Positions 1 to 8,098 of a stretch of 64,000 nucleotides of DNA are shown here, one piece after another. A program made the translations under genes and the position numbers. This stretch comes from Aldehydirespirator sp965203575 (lineage in GTDB: Bacteria > Actinomycetota > Acidimicrobiia > Acidimicrobiales > Aldehydirespiratoraceae): assembly GCA_965203575.1 (NCBI GenBank), contig OZ241894.1, positions 806,001 to 870,000 of the forward strand, read 5' to 3'. A model generated the notes under the pieces. It ran no database searches. It was not told the origin of the DNA and worked only from the letters and a program-made list of their open reading frames with translations. Positions within the stretch are counted from its first letter, which is position 1, and each line of letters begins with the position of its first letter.

Positions 1-232
1 TGGTGTGCCGAACCGGTTCCAGCAGAAGACGGTCGGCAGTCCTTGCGCGAATGCATGTCAGCTGGGCAGCCGTGTCGATGACGCCCTGAAGGTGAAACGA
101 CGGCGGTGCCATGCGCTCCTCCAGTCGGTATCGCTCCAGTTCGTTGCGATGCAGGCTGACCCTAATGTCGACGACCGGTCCCCTCGGTCCGACACTTCCG
201 ACTATGCGGCAATGGTCGGATTCCTCAGCAAT
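1..232 (-). CDS. Partial retropepsin-like aspartic protease (C-terminus off left edge)
   Basis: The frame stays open to the left edge on the minus strand. Its last visible part reads GVIDTAAQLTCIRARTADRL, which resembles the hydrophobic-D-T-G/A-A active-site strand of single-domain retropepsin-like proteases (usual form: hIDTGAxxTCI followed by a helix ending near RLGL). It lies directly downstream of, and overlaps, the small gene at 225-497. DUF5678-type genes and clan AA proteases are often adjacent in bacteria, which supports the reading. No ATG, GTG or TTG start is visible in frame. Translation may begin at ATT (232) by coupling to the upstream stop, or a frameshift may be present. The active-site Asp is seen, but the rest of the protein is missing, so the assignment is tentative. 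Confidence 0.4.
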   Translation of the reverse strand, partial: MAEESDHCRIVGSVGPRGPVVDIRVSLHRNELERYRLEERMAPPSFHLQGVIDTAAQLTCIRARTADRLLLEPVRHT

Positions 233-497
233 GATCGGCCAGCACCGCCCACGGCACGCTGATGACCCGGTCCTTCTCAAGAACCTCCTTGACCAGGAAT
301 CGGCGCCCAACCGTATTGCGATACCCCGCGTCGCAAGCGTCGAACTCGTCATCGAAACAGCCGAGGAACCGCGGTCGGAAGCGCTTATCGCGGGGCTGGG
401 CGAACAAGGCCCAGCGCCCTTCGTCGGTTGTCAACAGTTCGGCTCGGCGCCTTTCGAACGCGGCTTCCAGCTTGTCGAGGATGGGATCTGGGCGCAT
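225..497 (-). CDS. Small DUF5678-like protein, 90 aa
   Basis: This 90-residue protein starts at ATG 495-497. Its middle reads GRWALFAQ, then FLGCFDDEFDACDAGYR and RRFLVKEVLEKD. That matches the general pattern of DUF5678-like proteins: a GxW strand, a loop, an acidic helix with regular Ala/Asp spacing, then a short strand. The function of that family is unknown. The gene overlaps a retropepsin-like frame downstream, so the two probably form one translation unit. There are no membrane segments or signal peptide. The family call is by pattern only and could be wrong; the frame itself looks real because it continues cleanly from a start codon to a coupled downstream gene. Confidence 0.5.
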   Translation of the reverse strand: MRPDPILDKLEAAFERRRAELLTTDEGRWALFAQPRDKRFRPRFLGCFDDEFDACDAGYRNTVGRRFLVKEVLEKDRVISVPWAVLADHC

Positions 498-559
498 GCC
501 CGCAGTATGGCACGGCCGACGGGCTCCGCGGTGGACTATTTCAGTATTTTTCGCTGTAT

Positions 560-2044
560 CTAGGAGAGCCAGTTGACGGCTTGGATCTCGGTGTAGGCCT
601 CGATGCCCCACTTGCCCCGGTCGCGGCCGATGCCCGACATCTTGAAGCCGCCGAAGGGGGCGTACATGTGGGGCTGCACGGTGTTGAGGGCCACGTTGCC
701 CGACTCCAACCGGCTGCCGATCTCGTAGGCCCGCTTGGCGTCGCCCGCGTACACGTAGGAGAACAGCCCGTAGTCGGAGTCGTTGGCCAGCGCCACCGCC
801 TCGTCGTCGTCGTCGTGGGCCAGCACCACCACCACCGGCCCGAAGGCCTCGTCGCGCACCACGGCCATGTCGGGTGTGACATCCGCCAGCAGGGTCGGGG
901 CGACGAAGTAGCCGGGCAGGTCCGGACGCTCCCCGCCGCAAACCGCCGTCGCCCCCGCGTCGACGCCGCCGGCGATGAATGCCTCCACCCGGTCGCGGTG
1001 GACCTCGGTGATGACCGGGCCGACGATCGTGTCGGGCGCCCGGCCGTCGCCCACCTTCATGAAGCTCGCGAAGGTCTTGAGCGTCTCCACTGTCTGGTCG
1101 AGGATGCTGCGGTGGCAGATCACCCGGGTGGGGGCGGTGCAGATCTGGCCCGAGTGGAGCCCCCAGGTGGTGGCGATGCCCATGCAGGCCGCGCTCACGT
1201 CGGCGTCCTCGGTCATCACCAGCGCGCCCTTGCCGCCGAGCTCCATCAGTACCCGCTTCATGGTGGCCGCGCCGTCGGCGTAGATGCGGGCGCCCACCTG
1301 CGTCGAGCCCGTGAATGACACCATGTTCACATCGGTGGAGGACACCAGGGCAGCCGGTGCCTCCGGCCCGGAGCCGGTGACGATGTTGACGACGCCGTCG
1401 TCGAGACCGGCCTCGGCCACCGCCTCCCCCAGCAGCAGCACGCCCAGCGGGTCCTGCGGGGCGGGCTTGATCACCACCGTGTTGCCCGCGGCCAGCGCCG
1501 GAGCAATCTTGCCGGCCACGTTCACCAGCGGCATGTTGTAGGGGGTGATGCAGGCCACCACTCCAACCGGATGGCGCTTCACCGTGGCCCCGATCAGCCC
1601 GGCCGGGCCCAGCGCCCCAGCCTCGGCCGGCATAGGAGCCACGTCGGTGTCGACATTGATCGGCCTCGAGTAGTAGCGGAACCGCTCGATCATGGGCCCG
1701 CCGACCTGGAGGCCCTTGGCGATGGAGGTCACCGAGCCGGTCTCGGCCTGCACCAGCTCGAGCCATGAGGGGGCCATGCGCTCGATCACATCGGCCAGGC
1801 GAGCCAGGCGGTTGCCGCGCTCTTCGGGGCTGAGGGCCCGCCACCGTGGAAGCGCCTCGCGGGCTGCCGAGGCCGCGTCGTTGGCCTGGGCCTCGGTCGC
1901 CTCGGGGGCGTGGCCCACCACGGTTCCGTCGTTGGGGTCGACGACGGGGTAGGTCCCCGCAGCCGGGTCGACCCACTCCCCGCCGATCAGCAACTTCCAG
2001 GCTCGCTCGGTATCGATGCCGATGTCATCGGTGTGGTGAGGCAC
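560..2044 (-). CDS. NAD(P)-dependent aldehyde dehydrogenase
   Basis: The 494-residue protein has the full length and motif order of the aldehyde dehydrogenase superfamily. It oxidises an aldehyde to the acid with NAD(P)+. Visible residues are Asn170 in the TPYN motif, Lys193 in VVIKPAP (cofactor binding), Glu268 in MELGGK (general base) and the nucleophile Cys302 in GQICTAP. All catalytic residues are present. The substrate cannot be read from the sequence. The start at 2044 (ATG) leaves about 190 bp to the divergently transcribed thiolase, so the two probably share a promoter region. A much longer open frame covers the same strand in another reading frame but is Arg/Gly/Pro-rich and is a GC artefact. 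Confidence 0.93.
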   Translation of the reverse strand: MPHHTDDIGIDTERAWKLLIGGEWVDPAAGTYPVVDPNDGTVVGHAPEATEAQANDAASAAREALPRWRALSPEERGNRLARLADVIERMAPSWLELVQAETGSVTSIAKGLQVGGPMIERFRYYSRPINVDTDVAPMPAEAGALGPAGLIGATVKRHPVGVVACITPYNMPLVNVAGKIAPALAAGNTVVIKPAPQDPLGVLLLGEAVAEAGLDDGVVNIVTGSGPEAPAALVSSTDVNMVSFTGSTQVGARIYADGAATMKRVLMELGGKGALVMTEDADVSAACMGIATTWGLHSGQICTAPTRVICHRSILDQTVETLKTFASFMKVGDGRAPDTIVGPVITEVHRDRVEAFIAGGVDAGATAVCGGERPDLPGYFVAPTLLADVTPDMAVVRDEAFGPVVVVLAHDDDDEAVALANDSDYGLFSYVYAGDAKRAYEIGSRLESGNVALNTVQPHMYAPFGGFKMSGIGRDRGKWGIEAYTEIQAVNWLS

Positions 2045-2235
2045 CGGGCGATCCTACTGCCGCTCGCATGGGGCCACGGCTACCGCTCCCCACACCAACT
2101 GGCAGCGGGGAATGCCCAAAACGGCCCTCAGCGCTGCCAGTTCCGCTACAGGCTGCGGACCGGCCGCGCGCCTCCTAGTGTGTCCTCAGCACCGGCTCCG
2201 GTGCAACGGACAGCTACCAACCCCAGGAGCACACC

Positions 2236-3438
2236 ATGCCTGAAGCCGTAATCGTCGCCACCTCCCGCACCCCCATCGGCCGGGCCGTCAAGGGATCACT
2301 TACCGAAGTCCGGCCCGACGACATGTCGGCCTTCATCATCGGCGACGTGCTGGCCAAGGTCCCGGGCCTCGATCCCGCCGACGTGGAGGACGTGATCTGG
2401 GGCATCGGTCAGCCCGGAGGCGAGGGCGGCTACAACATCGCCCGCGTCGCCTCGATCCTCGCCGGGGTGAACGCTCCCGGCGTGACCGTCAACCGCTACT
2501 GCTCCTCGTCGCTTCAGACCATCCGGATGGCCGCCCACACCATCAAGGCCGGTGAGGGCGACTGCTTCGTGGCCGGCGGCGTCGAGACGGTGTCGCGCTA
2601 CGAGTACGGCGCCGCCGACAGCGGCCCCCACAACGACGACTTCGCCGAAGCTGAGGGACGCACCGCCGGCCGCACCACCGGAGGTGCCGAGTCGTGGGCT
2701 CCCCCGCAGGGCCTGCCCGACATCTACATCGCCATGGGCCAGACCGCAGAGAACGTGGCCCAGCTAAAGGGCGTGTCCCGCCAGGCCCAGGACGAGTGGG
2801 GCGTGCTGTCCCAGAACCGGGCCGAGGCGGCCCGCAGCCGGGGCTTCTTCGAGCGCGAGATAACCCCGTTCCCGCTGGATGGCAGCATCGAGGTGCGCCA
2901 GGACGACGGCATTCGCGAAGGCACGACGCTCGAGGGCGTCTCCCAGCTCAGGCCGGTGTTCCGCCCCGACGGCACGGTCACTGCCGGCAACTGCTGCCCG
3001 CTGAACGACGGCGCCGCGGCGGTGGTGGTGATGTCCGATGCCAAGGCGGCCGCGGTGGGGGCTAAGCCGCTGGCCCGGATCGTGGCCACCGGCGTGTCGG
3101 CGCTGAACCCCGAGATCATGGGTCTCGGTCCGGTCGACGCCTGCCGCCAGGCCCTGGGCCGGGCCGGCATGACCATCGACGACATCGATCACGTCGAGAT
3201 CAACGAGGCCTTCGCGGCCCAGGTGCTGCCGTCGGCTGAAGACCTGGGCATCGACTACGACAAGCTCAATCCCAACGGTGGGTCGATCGCTCTGGGCCAT
3301 CCTTTCGGGATGACCGGCTCGCGCATCATGTGCACCCTGCTCAACGGCCTCGAGGACGCCGACAACACCATCGGCCTCGAATCCATGTGCGTAGGAGGCG
3401 GCCAAGGCATGGCCATGATCGTCGAACGCCTCAACTGA
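2236..3438 (+). CDS. Thiolase (acetyl-CoA C-acyltransferase)
   Basis: This 400-residue thiolase catalyses thiolytic cleavage of 3-ketoacyl-CoA or the reverse Claisen condensation. Cys89 in NRYCSSSL is the acyl-accepting nucleophile, His355 in ALGHPFG and Cys385 in MCVGGGQG complete the catalytic set, and the NEAFAAQ motif is present. The start at 2236 has an upstream CCAGGAG ribosome binding site. It diverges from the aldehyde dehydrogenase. Whether it serves beta-oxidation or another CoA pathway is not clear. The last 18 codons matter for another reason: near copies recur at three places in the following 19 kb, so this 3' end appears to be the entry point of the accessory island. Confidence 0.93.
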   Translation: MPEAVIVATSRTPIGRAVKGSLTEVRPDDMSAFIIGDVLAKVPGLDPADVEDVIWGIGQPGGEGGYNIARVASILAGVNAPGVTVNRYCSSSLQTIRMAAHTIKAGEGDCFVAGGVETVSRYEYGAADSGPHNDDFAEAEGRTAGRTTGGAESWAPPQGLPDIYIAMGQTAENVAQLKGVSRQAQDEWGVLSQNRAEAARSRGFFEREITPFPLDGSIEVRQDDGIREGTTLEGVSQLRPVFRPDGTVTAGNCCPLNDGAAAVVVMSDAKAAAVGAKPLARIVATGVSALNPEIMGLGPVDACRQALGRAGMTIDDIDHVEINEAFAAQVLPSAEDLGIDYDKLNPNGGSIALGHPFGMTGSRIMCTLLNGLEDADNTIGLESMCVGGGQGMAMIVERLN

Positions 3439-3441
3439 CGG
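3396..3441 (+). repeat. Thiolase 3' end, master copy of the island junction repeat
   Basis: The segment coding for the last residues GGGQGMAMIVERLN plus the stop is the intact version of a sequence found again at 6347-6390, 10325-10370 and 22703-22756 in the same orientation. Shared core: GCCATGATCGTCGAACGC. It probably acts, or acted, as an attachment or recombination site. Confidence 0.75.
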
Positions 3442-3526
3442 CCCGGATCGCCCTCGCCGCGGGGCGACCACCACAGAACAACCTGCCGACCGCTGCCCGG
3501 TCCCGGGGAATGACATCCGGGCGCGT

Positions 3527-3585
3527 TCGAGGATTGACGCGACGTCGCACTGGCATCCAAGGCCGCCTCGAGGATTGACGCGACG
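3527..3585. repeat. 18-bp direct repeat TCGAGGATTGACGCGACG, two copies
   Basis: Perfect 18-bp copies lie at 3527-3544 and 3568-3585, 41 bp apart, just upstream of the secreted-protein gene that starts at 3621. The spacing is close to four helical turns. They may be binding sites for a regulator of that gene or a -35-like element (TTGACG), but no -10 element is obvious. Confidence 0.6.
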
Positions 3586-3620
3586 GCGGGAAACGGAGTG
3601 GTTAGCGTCCAGTGCCGACC

Positions 3621-4895
3621 ATGTCGACGCGGCCTCACCGTCCCCATCGCCCTGCCGCTGGCATCGTCGTGTGCGCAGCGCTCTACTTCCTGACCTCCTC
3701 ATGCGCAAGTGACGCCCGCCCCGGCGGGGCCGGACCGCACTTCACTGGGGAGCTCTCCGAGGCCCTCGAACCCGGCGCTGCCACAACCGAGGCAGCGGCC
3801 ACCACGACACAACGGCCGGCCCCCCTTCCGGAAACCGGGTTGGCGGCGGCACAGCCAGCGGCTGAGGAGACCGCAGTCGCACCGGTGCCAGATCCGGATT
3901 CGTCACCTTCCCCGTCCACTTCGGCACCGCCACCGATCAAGCCTGATGTTCCGGATTCGAGCGCCCCGCCGGTAGAGGAACCCGAACCCGAAACAGGACC
4001 CGAACCCGAAGAAGAACCCCAACCCGAACCACAGCCCGAACCCGAAGAAGAACCGGAACCCGAACCCGAAGAAGAACCGGAACCCAAGGAGTTGCCTGGT
4101 GGCGGCGTGCTCCTGTTCGAGCCGAGTGACGAGAGTTCCGGCCGTCGCCTCGTGGCTGCGTACGGCCACCCGTCGACAGCGGGGCTCGGCGTGTTGGGCG
4201 AGCAGGGACCCGAGGAAGCGGTGGAGCGCCTTCGCTCCATAGCCGGGGGCTACGGGGCGGACGGATCAGCGATCCTGCCCACCTTCGAGATCATTGCCAC
4301 CGTCGCGTCGGCCTCTGCCGGCACCGACGGGGACTACTCGAGGGAGACCGACCTCGAAGTGATCAGGCCCTGGATCGAGACGGCGGCCGCCAACGGCGTG
4401 TACGTGGTGCTGGACCTCCAGCCGGGACGATCGGATTTTCTCTCACAAGCCAAGCTCTACGAGGAGTTCCTGCGCTTGCCCCACGTCGGGCTCGCACTCG
4501 ATCCGGAGTGGAGGCTCAAGCCGAACCAGGTCCACTTGAGGCAGATCGGCACCGTGGACGCGGCGGAGATCAACCAGGTCGCGGCTTGGCTGGCCGGGAT
4601 CGTCAGGGAAGAAGCCCTTCCCCAGAAGCTGCTGATCGTCCACCAGTTCCGGTTCTCAATGATCACCAACCGCGAACTGATCGAGACACCCCCGGAGCTG
4701 GCGGTGCTGATCCACATGGACGGCCAGGGCTCCCTGGGCGCCAAGTACAACACCTGGAACACGCTCACCGGCGAGCCAGATGCCGACCGCTTCCACTGGG
4801 GGTGGAAGAACTTCTACGACGAGGACAGCCCGATGGCCACTCCGGAGCAAGTGCTGGAGCTGTCCCCCAACATCGTCTTCGTATCGTTCCAGTAA
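3621..4895 (+). CDS. Secreted, possibly lipid-anchored protein with Pro-Glu linker and TIM-barrel-like domain
   Basis: The 424-residue protein begins with a positively charged stretch and a hydrophobic segment ending TSSC, a plausible though imperfect lipobox (Thr at -3). A long low-complexity linker follows, about residues 60-155, turning into repeated PEP/EEPEPEP units, as in proteins that span the cell wall. The C-terminal 260 residues form a globular domain with alternating strands and helices (VYVVLDLQPG, IVFVSF). It resembles the conserved actinobacterial extracellular domain often annotated as hypothetical lipoprotein or glycoside-hydrolase-like. No catalytic pair can be assigned. A GTG nine bases upstream (3612) is an alternative start. 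It is the first gene after the thiolase end, so it belongs to the first island module. Confidence 0.75.
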   Translation: MSTRPHRPHRPAAGIVVCAALYFLTSSCASDARPGGAGPHFTGELSEALEPGAATTEAAATTTQRPAPLPETGLAAAQPAAEETAVAPVPDPDSSPSPSTSAPPPIKPDVPDSSAPPVEEPEPETGPEPEEEPQPEPQPEPEEEPEPEPEEEPEPKELPGGGVLLFEPSDESSGRRLVAAYGHPSTAGLGVLGEQGPEEAVERLRSIAGGYGADGSAILPTFEIIATVASASAGTDGDYSRETDLEVIRPWIETAAANGVYVVLDLQPGRSDFLSQAKLYEEFLRLPHVGLALDPEWRLKPNQVHLRQIGTVDAAEINQVAAWLAGIVREEALPQKLLIVHQFRFSMITNRELIETPPELAVLIHMDGQGSLGAKYNTWNTLTGEPDADRFHWGWKNFYDEDSPMATPEQVLELSPNIVFVSFQ

Positions 4896-4917
4896 CCTGA
4901 GTCAGTAGATCGAAGCA

Positions 4918-4986
4918 ATCAGATTCGGTATATCAAACCTATCTGATTTGGTAGATCGATTCACTCTGATTTGGTATATTGCAGAC
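4918..4986 (+). promoter_or_regulatory. Three 23-bp tandem repeats and probable leaderless promoter of the AAA/DUF4143 gene
   Basis: Units at 4918-4940, 4941-4963 and 4964-4986 share TCTGATTTGGTAGATC or a close variant with an exact 23-bp period. A degenerate fourth unit lies just upstream (GTAGATC at 4905-4911). The block is AT-rich against its surroundings. The last unit contains TATATT (4975-4980), 7 bp before the ATG at 4988, which fits a -10 box of a leaderless transcript. The second AAA/DUF4143 gene (22875-24215) also has a 23-bp-period repeat block before its start. Likely role: operator for autoregulation. Confidence 0.7.
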
Positions 4987-4987
4987 G

Positions 4988-6292
4988 ATGGTGAACAGTG
5001 GGACACCGGATGTGCCGGCATCAACCCTCACGCCTGCGGGCTATCTCAGCCGGATCGCCGAGACGAACGCCGCCCGGGTGCTGAGCACAGCTCGCGCACT
5101 GCTGATCGAGGGGCCGAAGGGCTGCGGAAAGACCTGGCTGGCCAAGCGGCTCGCCCGCAGCGAGGTGCTGCTCGAACAGGATCCTGCTGCGCTCGCGCTC
5201 GCTCAGGCGGAGCCCAACAGGGTGCTCGGCGGCGCCACTCCCCGGCTCATCGATGAATGGCAGCGCGTGCCGGCTCTGTGGGCAGCAGTCCGAGGGGCGT
5301 GCGACGCCCGGGCCGAGGCCGGACAGTTCATCCTCACCGGATCGGCCACGCCGTCGGACCATCTCACCCGGCATTCAGGCGCCCTGCGAATTCTGCGGCT
5401 CACGCTTCGCACCATGTCGCTGGCCGAACGCGGTCTGTCCACCTCCGCCGTGTCGATGGCAGAGCTGCTGAACGGCGGGGGCTGCGCCGCCGACCGGACC
5501 GGACGAGGGGTGCCAGAGGCCGTCGACGCGCTGTGCCGCGGCGGCTGGCCGGGTCTGGACGAGAACTCGCCCGTACGAGAGGTGATACGAGTCCTCACGA
5601 GCTATCTCGAGGACGTTGCCCGCACCGACATTCGCCAAGTCGACGGCGTGGCTCGCGACCCGGTGAGGGTGAAGGCGCTGCTGCGCTCACTCGCACGCAA
5701 CGTCAGCACTTCGGCAAGCCTCAACAAGCTCGCGTCCGAAGCGAACGCGGCCGCCCCGCTCAGCCGACATTCGGTGCGCGCCTATCTCGACGCCCTGGAG
5801 CGCCTCCACGTCGTCGAGCCGCTCGCGGCCTGGCCGACCCACCTGCGCTCGCGATCGCCGTTGCTCGTCAGCCCCAAACACCACTTCACCGATCCGTCGC
5901 TAGCCGTGGCGGCGCTGCGAGCCAGTCCTCAGCGCCTCCTTGCCGATCCCGAGGCGCTAGGGCTGCTGTTCGAGTCGCTCGTCATCAGAGATCTGCGCAT
6001 CTATGCGCAGGCGGCCGACGCGGAGGTGTACTCGTTCACCGATGCAGCGGGCGCCGAGGCCGATGCCATCGTCGATGCCGGAGACGGCCGCTGGATCGCG
6101 GTCGAGGTCAAGCTGGGCGGCACCGACCAGATCGAGAGAGCGGCACGCGCGCTGCTGACCGTGCGCCGCAAGATCGACGAGTCGAGAATGGGCCCGGCAG
6201 CCAAGCTCGTCGTGGTCACCGCCGCCGACGGCTACGCCTACGATCGCCCCGACGGCGTCTCAGTAGTGCCCCTCTTCGCGCTAGGCCCCTGA
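4988..6292 (+). CDS. AAA ATPase with DUF4143 domain
   Basis: The 434-residue protein has an N-terminal P-loop ATPase domain (AAA_14 type) with Walker A GPKGCGKT and Walker B RLIDEW. A winged-helix-like middle and a C-terminal DUF4143 domain follow, ending in EADAIVDAGDGRW and VEVKLG. That spacing of D and ExK resembles a PD-(D/E)XK nuclease fold. Proteins of this family are common in prokaryotes, often in mobile and defence regions, and their function is not established. The ATG at 4988 directly follows a 23-bp repeat array. It lies in the first island module with the secreted protein and is paralogous in domain layout, not closely in sequence, to the gene at 22875-24215. Confidence 0.85.
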   Translation: MVNSGTPDVPASTLTPAGYLSRIAETNAARVLSTARALLIEGPKGCGKTWLAKRLARSEVLLEQDPAALALAQAEPNRVLGGATPRLIDEWQRVPALWAAVRGACDARAEAGQFILTGSATPSDHLTRHSGALRILRLTLRTMSLAERGLSTSAVSMAELLNGGGCAADRTGRGVPEAVDALCRGGWPGLDENSPVREVIRVLTSYLEDVARTDIRQVDGVARDPVRVKALLRSLARNVSTSASLNKLASEANAAAPLSRHSVRAYLDALERLHVVEPLAAWPTHLRSRSPLLVSPKHHFTDPSLAVAALRASPQRLLADPEALGLLFESLVIRDLRIYAQAADAEVYSFTDAAGAEADAIVDAGDGRWIAVEVKLGGTDQIERAARALLTVRRKIDESRMGPAAKLVVVTAADGYAYDRPDGVSVVPLFALGP

Positions 6293-6346
6293 GACACCGG
6301 CCGGACCGCCCGCTGAGTGCCGTCTAGTCCGTCGGGATGCGCCCGG

Positions 6347-6390
6347 CCAGCCAAGGTACGGCCATGATCGTCAAACGCTCAACCAGCGGC
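6347..6390 (+). repeat. Second copy of the thiolase 3' end (degenerate)
   Basis: GCCAAGG, GGCCATGATCGTC, AACGC, TCAAC and CGGC are found in the same order and spacing as at the thiolase end, with a few mismatches and one deletion. The stop codon of the convergent vapC gene (6379-6381) lies inside it. Confidence 0.65.
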
Positions 6391-6822
6391 AGGGTTCTCA
6401 GCCCTAGCTGAGGCTGCGACAAGCCGGTCGTCAGTCGAGATGATGGGCACGTCCAAGCGCTCGGCCAACTCGACGTAGAGAGCGTCGGCGAGGCTCAGCT
6501 CCTCGCGTCGATCCCATGCCCCAACTAGCAGTTGACTAACGGGATGCCGATGGATGCGTGCGTTGGCGACTCGGGGCAGCAGTGATGACACCGCGACCGC
6601 GGACAGATGCCCGGCTCGATTGAGACGACCCAGCGCTGACAGCACCTCGGCATCGAAGTGCGCCGGCGCGTGGAGATGGCTGTTCAGCAGCCGTAGCCGG
6701 ATCCCGACCGCCGATTCAGCTCCCACCAGCAGATCGACCATCGCGGAGGCGTCAAGAACCAACTCCTCGCCGTCCGCGGTTGTCGATCCACCGACGGTCC
6801 GCTCCTCGGTCTCAGAGTCCAA
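6379..6822 (-). CDS. vapC: VapC-type PIN-domain ribonuclease toxin
   Basis: The 147-residue PIN protein is the toxin of a type II toxin-antitoxin pair. Family members cut RNA, often tRNA, with Mg2+ held by conserved acidic residues. Visible acids: Asp in LVLDASAM, Glu in FDAEVLSAL, Asp in SLADALYVELA and Asp in IISTDDRLV. It starts at TTG 6820-6822 and overlaps the end of vapB by 11 bp, so the two are co-translated. The roughly 20 residues before LVLDASA are longer than usual, and a start further in is possible. Its 3' end matches a fragment at 22743-22826, remains of a second copy. Confidence 0.85.
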   Translation of the reverse strand: MDSETEERTVGGSTTADGEELVLDASAMVDLLVGAESAVGIRLRLLNSHLHAPAHFDAEVLSALGRLNRAGHLSAVAVSSLLPRVANARIHRHPVSQLLVGAWDRREELSLADALYVELAERLDVPIISTDDRLVAASARAENPAAG

Positions 6823-7033
6823 ACTCGTCCTTGGCCGCCCTGACTGCCTCTCGGACCGCCGCCGGATCTATGCCTGCGGAAGGGAGCGATACCAGGTCAT
6901 CCAGCCATTCGTTGACAGCGCGTGCGTCCAGAGCGCGCCGGATGGCTTCCTGCGTAAGACCCGACACGTTGAGGTCGGCGGACCGAGCCTGTTCCGCCAG
7001 TTCATCAGGCAGATAAACATTGACACGAGCCAT
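6812..7033 (-). CDS. vapB: VapB-type ribbon-helix-helix antitoxin
   Basis: This 73-residue protein starts MARVNVYLPDELAEQARS, the strand and first helix of a ribbon-helix-helix DNA-binding domain, followed by NVSGLTQEAIRRAL. The C-terminal part should wrap the toxin. It would bind its own promoter and neutralise VapC, whose start overlaps its end. The ATG at 7031-7033 is preferred over a start five codons upstream because a consensus -10 box sits 6 bp ahead of it. Confidence 0.85.
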   Translation of the reverse strand: MARVNVYLPDELAEQARSADLNVSGLTQEAIRRALDARAVNEWLDDLVSLPSAGIDPAAVREAVRAAKDEFGL

Positions 7034-7039
7034 GCGCAC

Positions 7040-7045
7040 ATTATA
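7040..7045 (-). promoter_or_regulatory. TATAAT -10 box of vapBC, leaderless
   Basis: TATAAT on the minus strand ends 6 bases before the vapB ATG, so transcription should start at or next to the start codon. There is no ribosome binding site, consistent with a leaderless mRNA. Confidence 0.6.
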
Positions 7046-7077
7046 CACACAGACCCGATACGGCGCTCAACCCCTCC

Positions 7078-7211
7078 TCAGGCCGGGGGCTGCGAGGCCA
7101 AGGCGGTATCTACCGCGGTGCGTATGCCGCTCCACGGCAGCGCGGTGGCGACCGCCTCAATCTGTCTGCGAGTGACAGACTTGTTTGTTGGAAAACGCTC
7201 ATCGAGCGTCT
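7078..7211 (-). pseudogene. 3' part of a PD-(D/E)XK-type gene split by IS21
   Basis: This is the C-terminal end of the gene whose 5' part lies at 9773-10237. If the IS and one copy of the duplicated CGTCT are removed, the frame continues without a break as RET then LDERFPTNKSVTRRQ and on to TGA at 7078-7080. The restored product has 197 residues. The fragment has no start of its own and is presumably not translated. Confidence 0.8.
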
Positions 7212-7230
7212 TGTCAATGGCCAGTGGGAT

Positions 7231-7322
7231 CTGCCCAGTGGCGGACAGCAGAACTGCCCGGTGGCGGACAGCAGAGTTGCCCAGTCGTGGCCAACAGAAC
7301 TGCCCGGTGGCGGACAGCAGAG
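7231..7322 (+). repeat. IS21 left-end tandem repeats, four 23-bp units
   Basis: Units begin at 7231, 7254, 7277 and 7300 with the pattern CTGCCCGGTGGCGGACAGCA. They are the internal parts of the terminal inverted region and match the inverted units at 9679-9754. These are transposase-binding sites, not a CRISPR array: there are no variable spacers. Confidence 0.85.
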
Positions 7323-7333
7323 TTGCCCACAGT

Positions 7334-8098
7334 TCAGTTGGTCAGTGGCGTCACCCCCTTTCCGGCGGTGGCTTGGGTGAGGCGGATGCTGTCGCCGGCG
7401 GTGAGCACGACGTGGGCGTGGTGCATGAGCCGGTCGACGGTGGCGTTGGCGATGGTCTTGGGCATGAGCTCGTCGAAGCCGGCCGGGTGAAGGTTGCTGG
7501 AGAGGGCGATGGAGCGTTTCTCGTAGGCGGCGTCCACGACGCGGTAGAGCGCCTCGGCGGTGTCGGTGGTGACCGGCAACAGTCCGATGTCGTCGATCAC
7601 GATGACGTCGGCGCGCATGATGCGTCGGATGGCTTTGGCTGCGGTGTCGTCGGCGCTGTGGCGGCGCACGAGCGCTCCGAGGTGCTCGAGACTGAACCAG
7701 GTGATCTTGTGGCCGGCGTCGACGGCGGCGTGGCCGAGCGCTTCACAGAAGTGGGTCTTGCCGGTGCCTGATGGTCCGCACACGACGAGGTTCTCGTGGC
7801 GTTCGATCCACTCCAGGGTGCGCAGCGCCCGCTGGGTCGGCGCCGGGATCGATGACACGGTCTCGTCCCAGGCGTCGAAGGTCTTGCCGGTGGGGAACCC
7901 GGCCGCTTTGCGGCGGCTGTTGATGGAGGATGCTTGGCGGCCGGCGAGTTCCTCGGCCAGCAGCGCCTTGACTGCTTCGGCTGGGTCCCACCTTTGAGCC
8001 TTGGCGGTGGCCAGCAGGTCCGCCGCGGTGCGCCGCATGTGCGGCAGTCGGAGCTCTCGCAACAAGTAGACGACTTCGTCGATCGGTGTTGGGTTCAT
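7334..8098 (-). CDS. istB: IstB, ATPase helper of IS21 transposition
   Basis: This 254-residue AAA+ ATPase works with the IstA transposase to choose and bind target DNA. Walker A is GPSGTGKTHF, Walker B is VIVIDDIGLL, and the N-terminal helical IstB domain (LLRELRLPHMRRTAADLL) is present. Length is normal for IstB. The start (ATG 8096-8098) overlaps the istA stop by four bases, the usual coupled arrangement. Confidence 0.95.
   Translation of the reverse strand: MNPTPIDEVVYLLRELRLPHMRRTAADLLATAKAQRWDPAEAVKALLAEELAGRQASSINSRRKAAGFPTGKTFDAWDETVSSIPAPTQRALRTLEWIERHENLVVCGPSGTGKTHFCEALGHAAVDAGHKITWFSLEHLGALVRRHSADDTAAKAIRRIMRADVIVIDDIGLLPVTTDTAEALYRVVDAAYEKRSIALSSNLHPAGFDELMPKTIANATVDRLMHHAHVVLTAGDSIRLTQATAGKGVTPLTN

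Noticed and set aside
225..1976. A 583-codon open frame antiparallel to much of the aldehyde dehydrogenase region
   Set aside because: It is Arg/Gly/Pro-rich except for its last 90 codons, and it overlaps the well-conserved dehydrogenase in another frame on the same strand. Only the last part (225-497) is accepted as a gene.
4918..4986. 23-bp repeats considered as a replication origin or iteron set
   Set aside because: No replication protein or AT-rich unwinding region is nearby, and they abut a start codon; a regulatory role is simpler.
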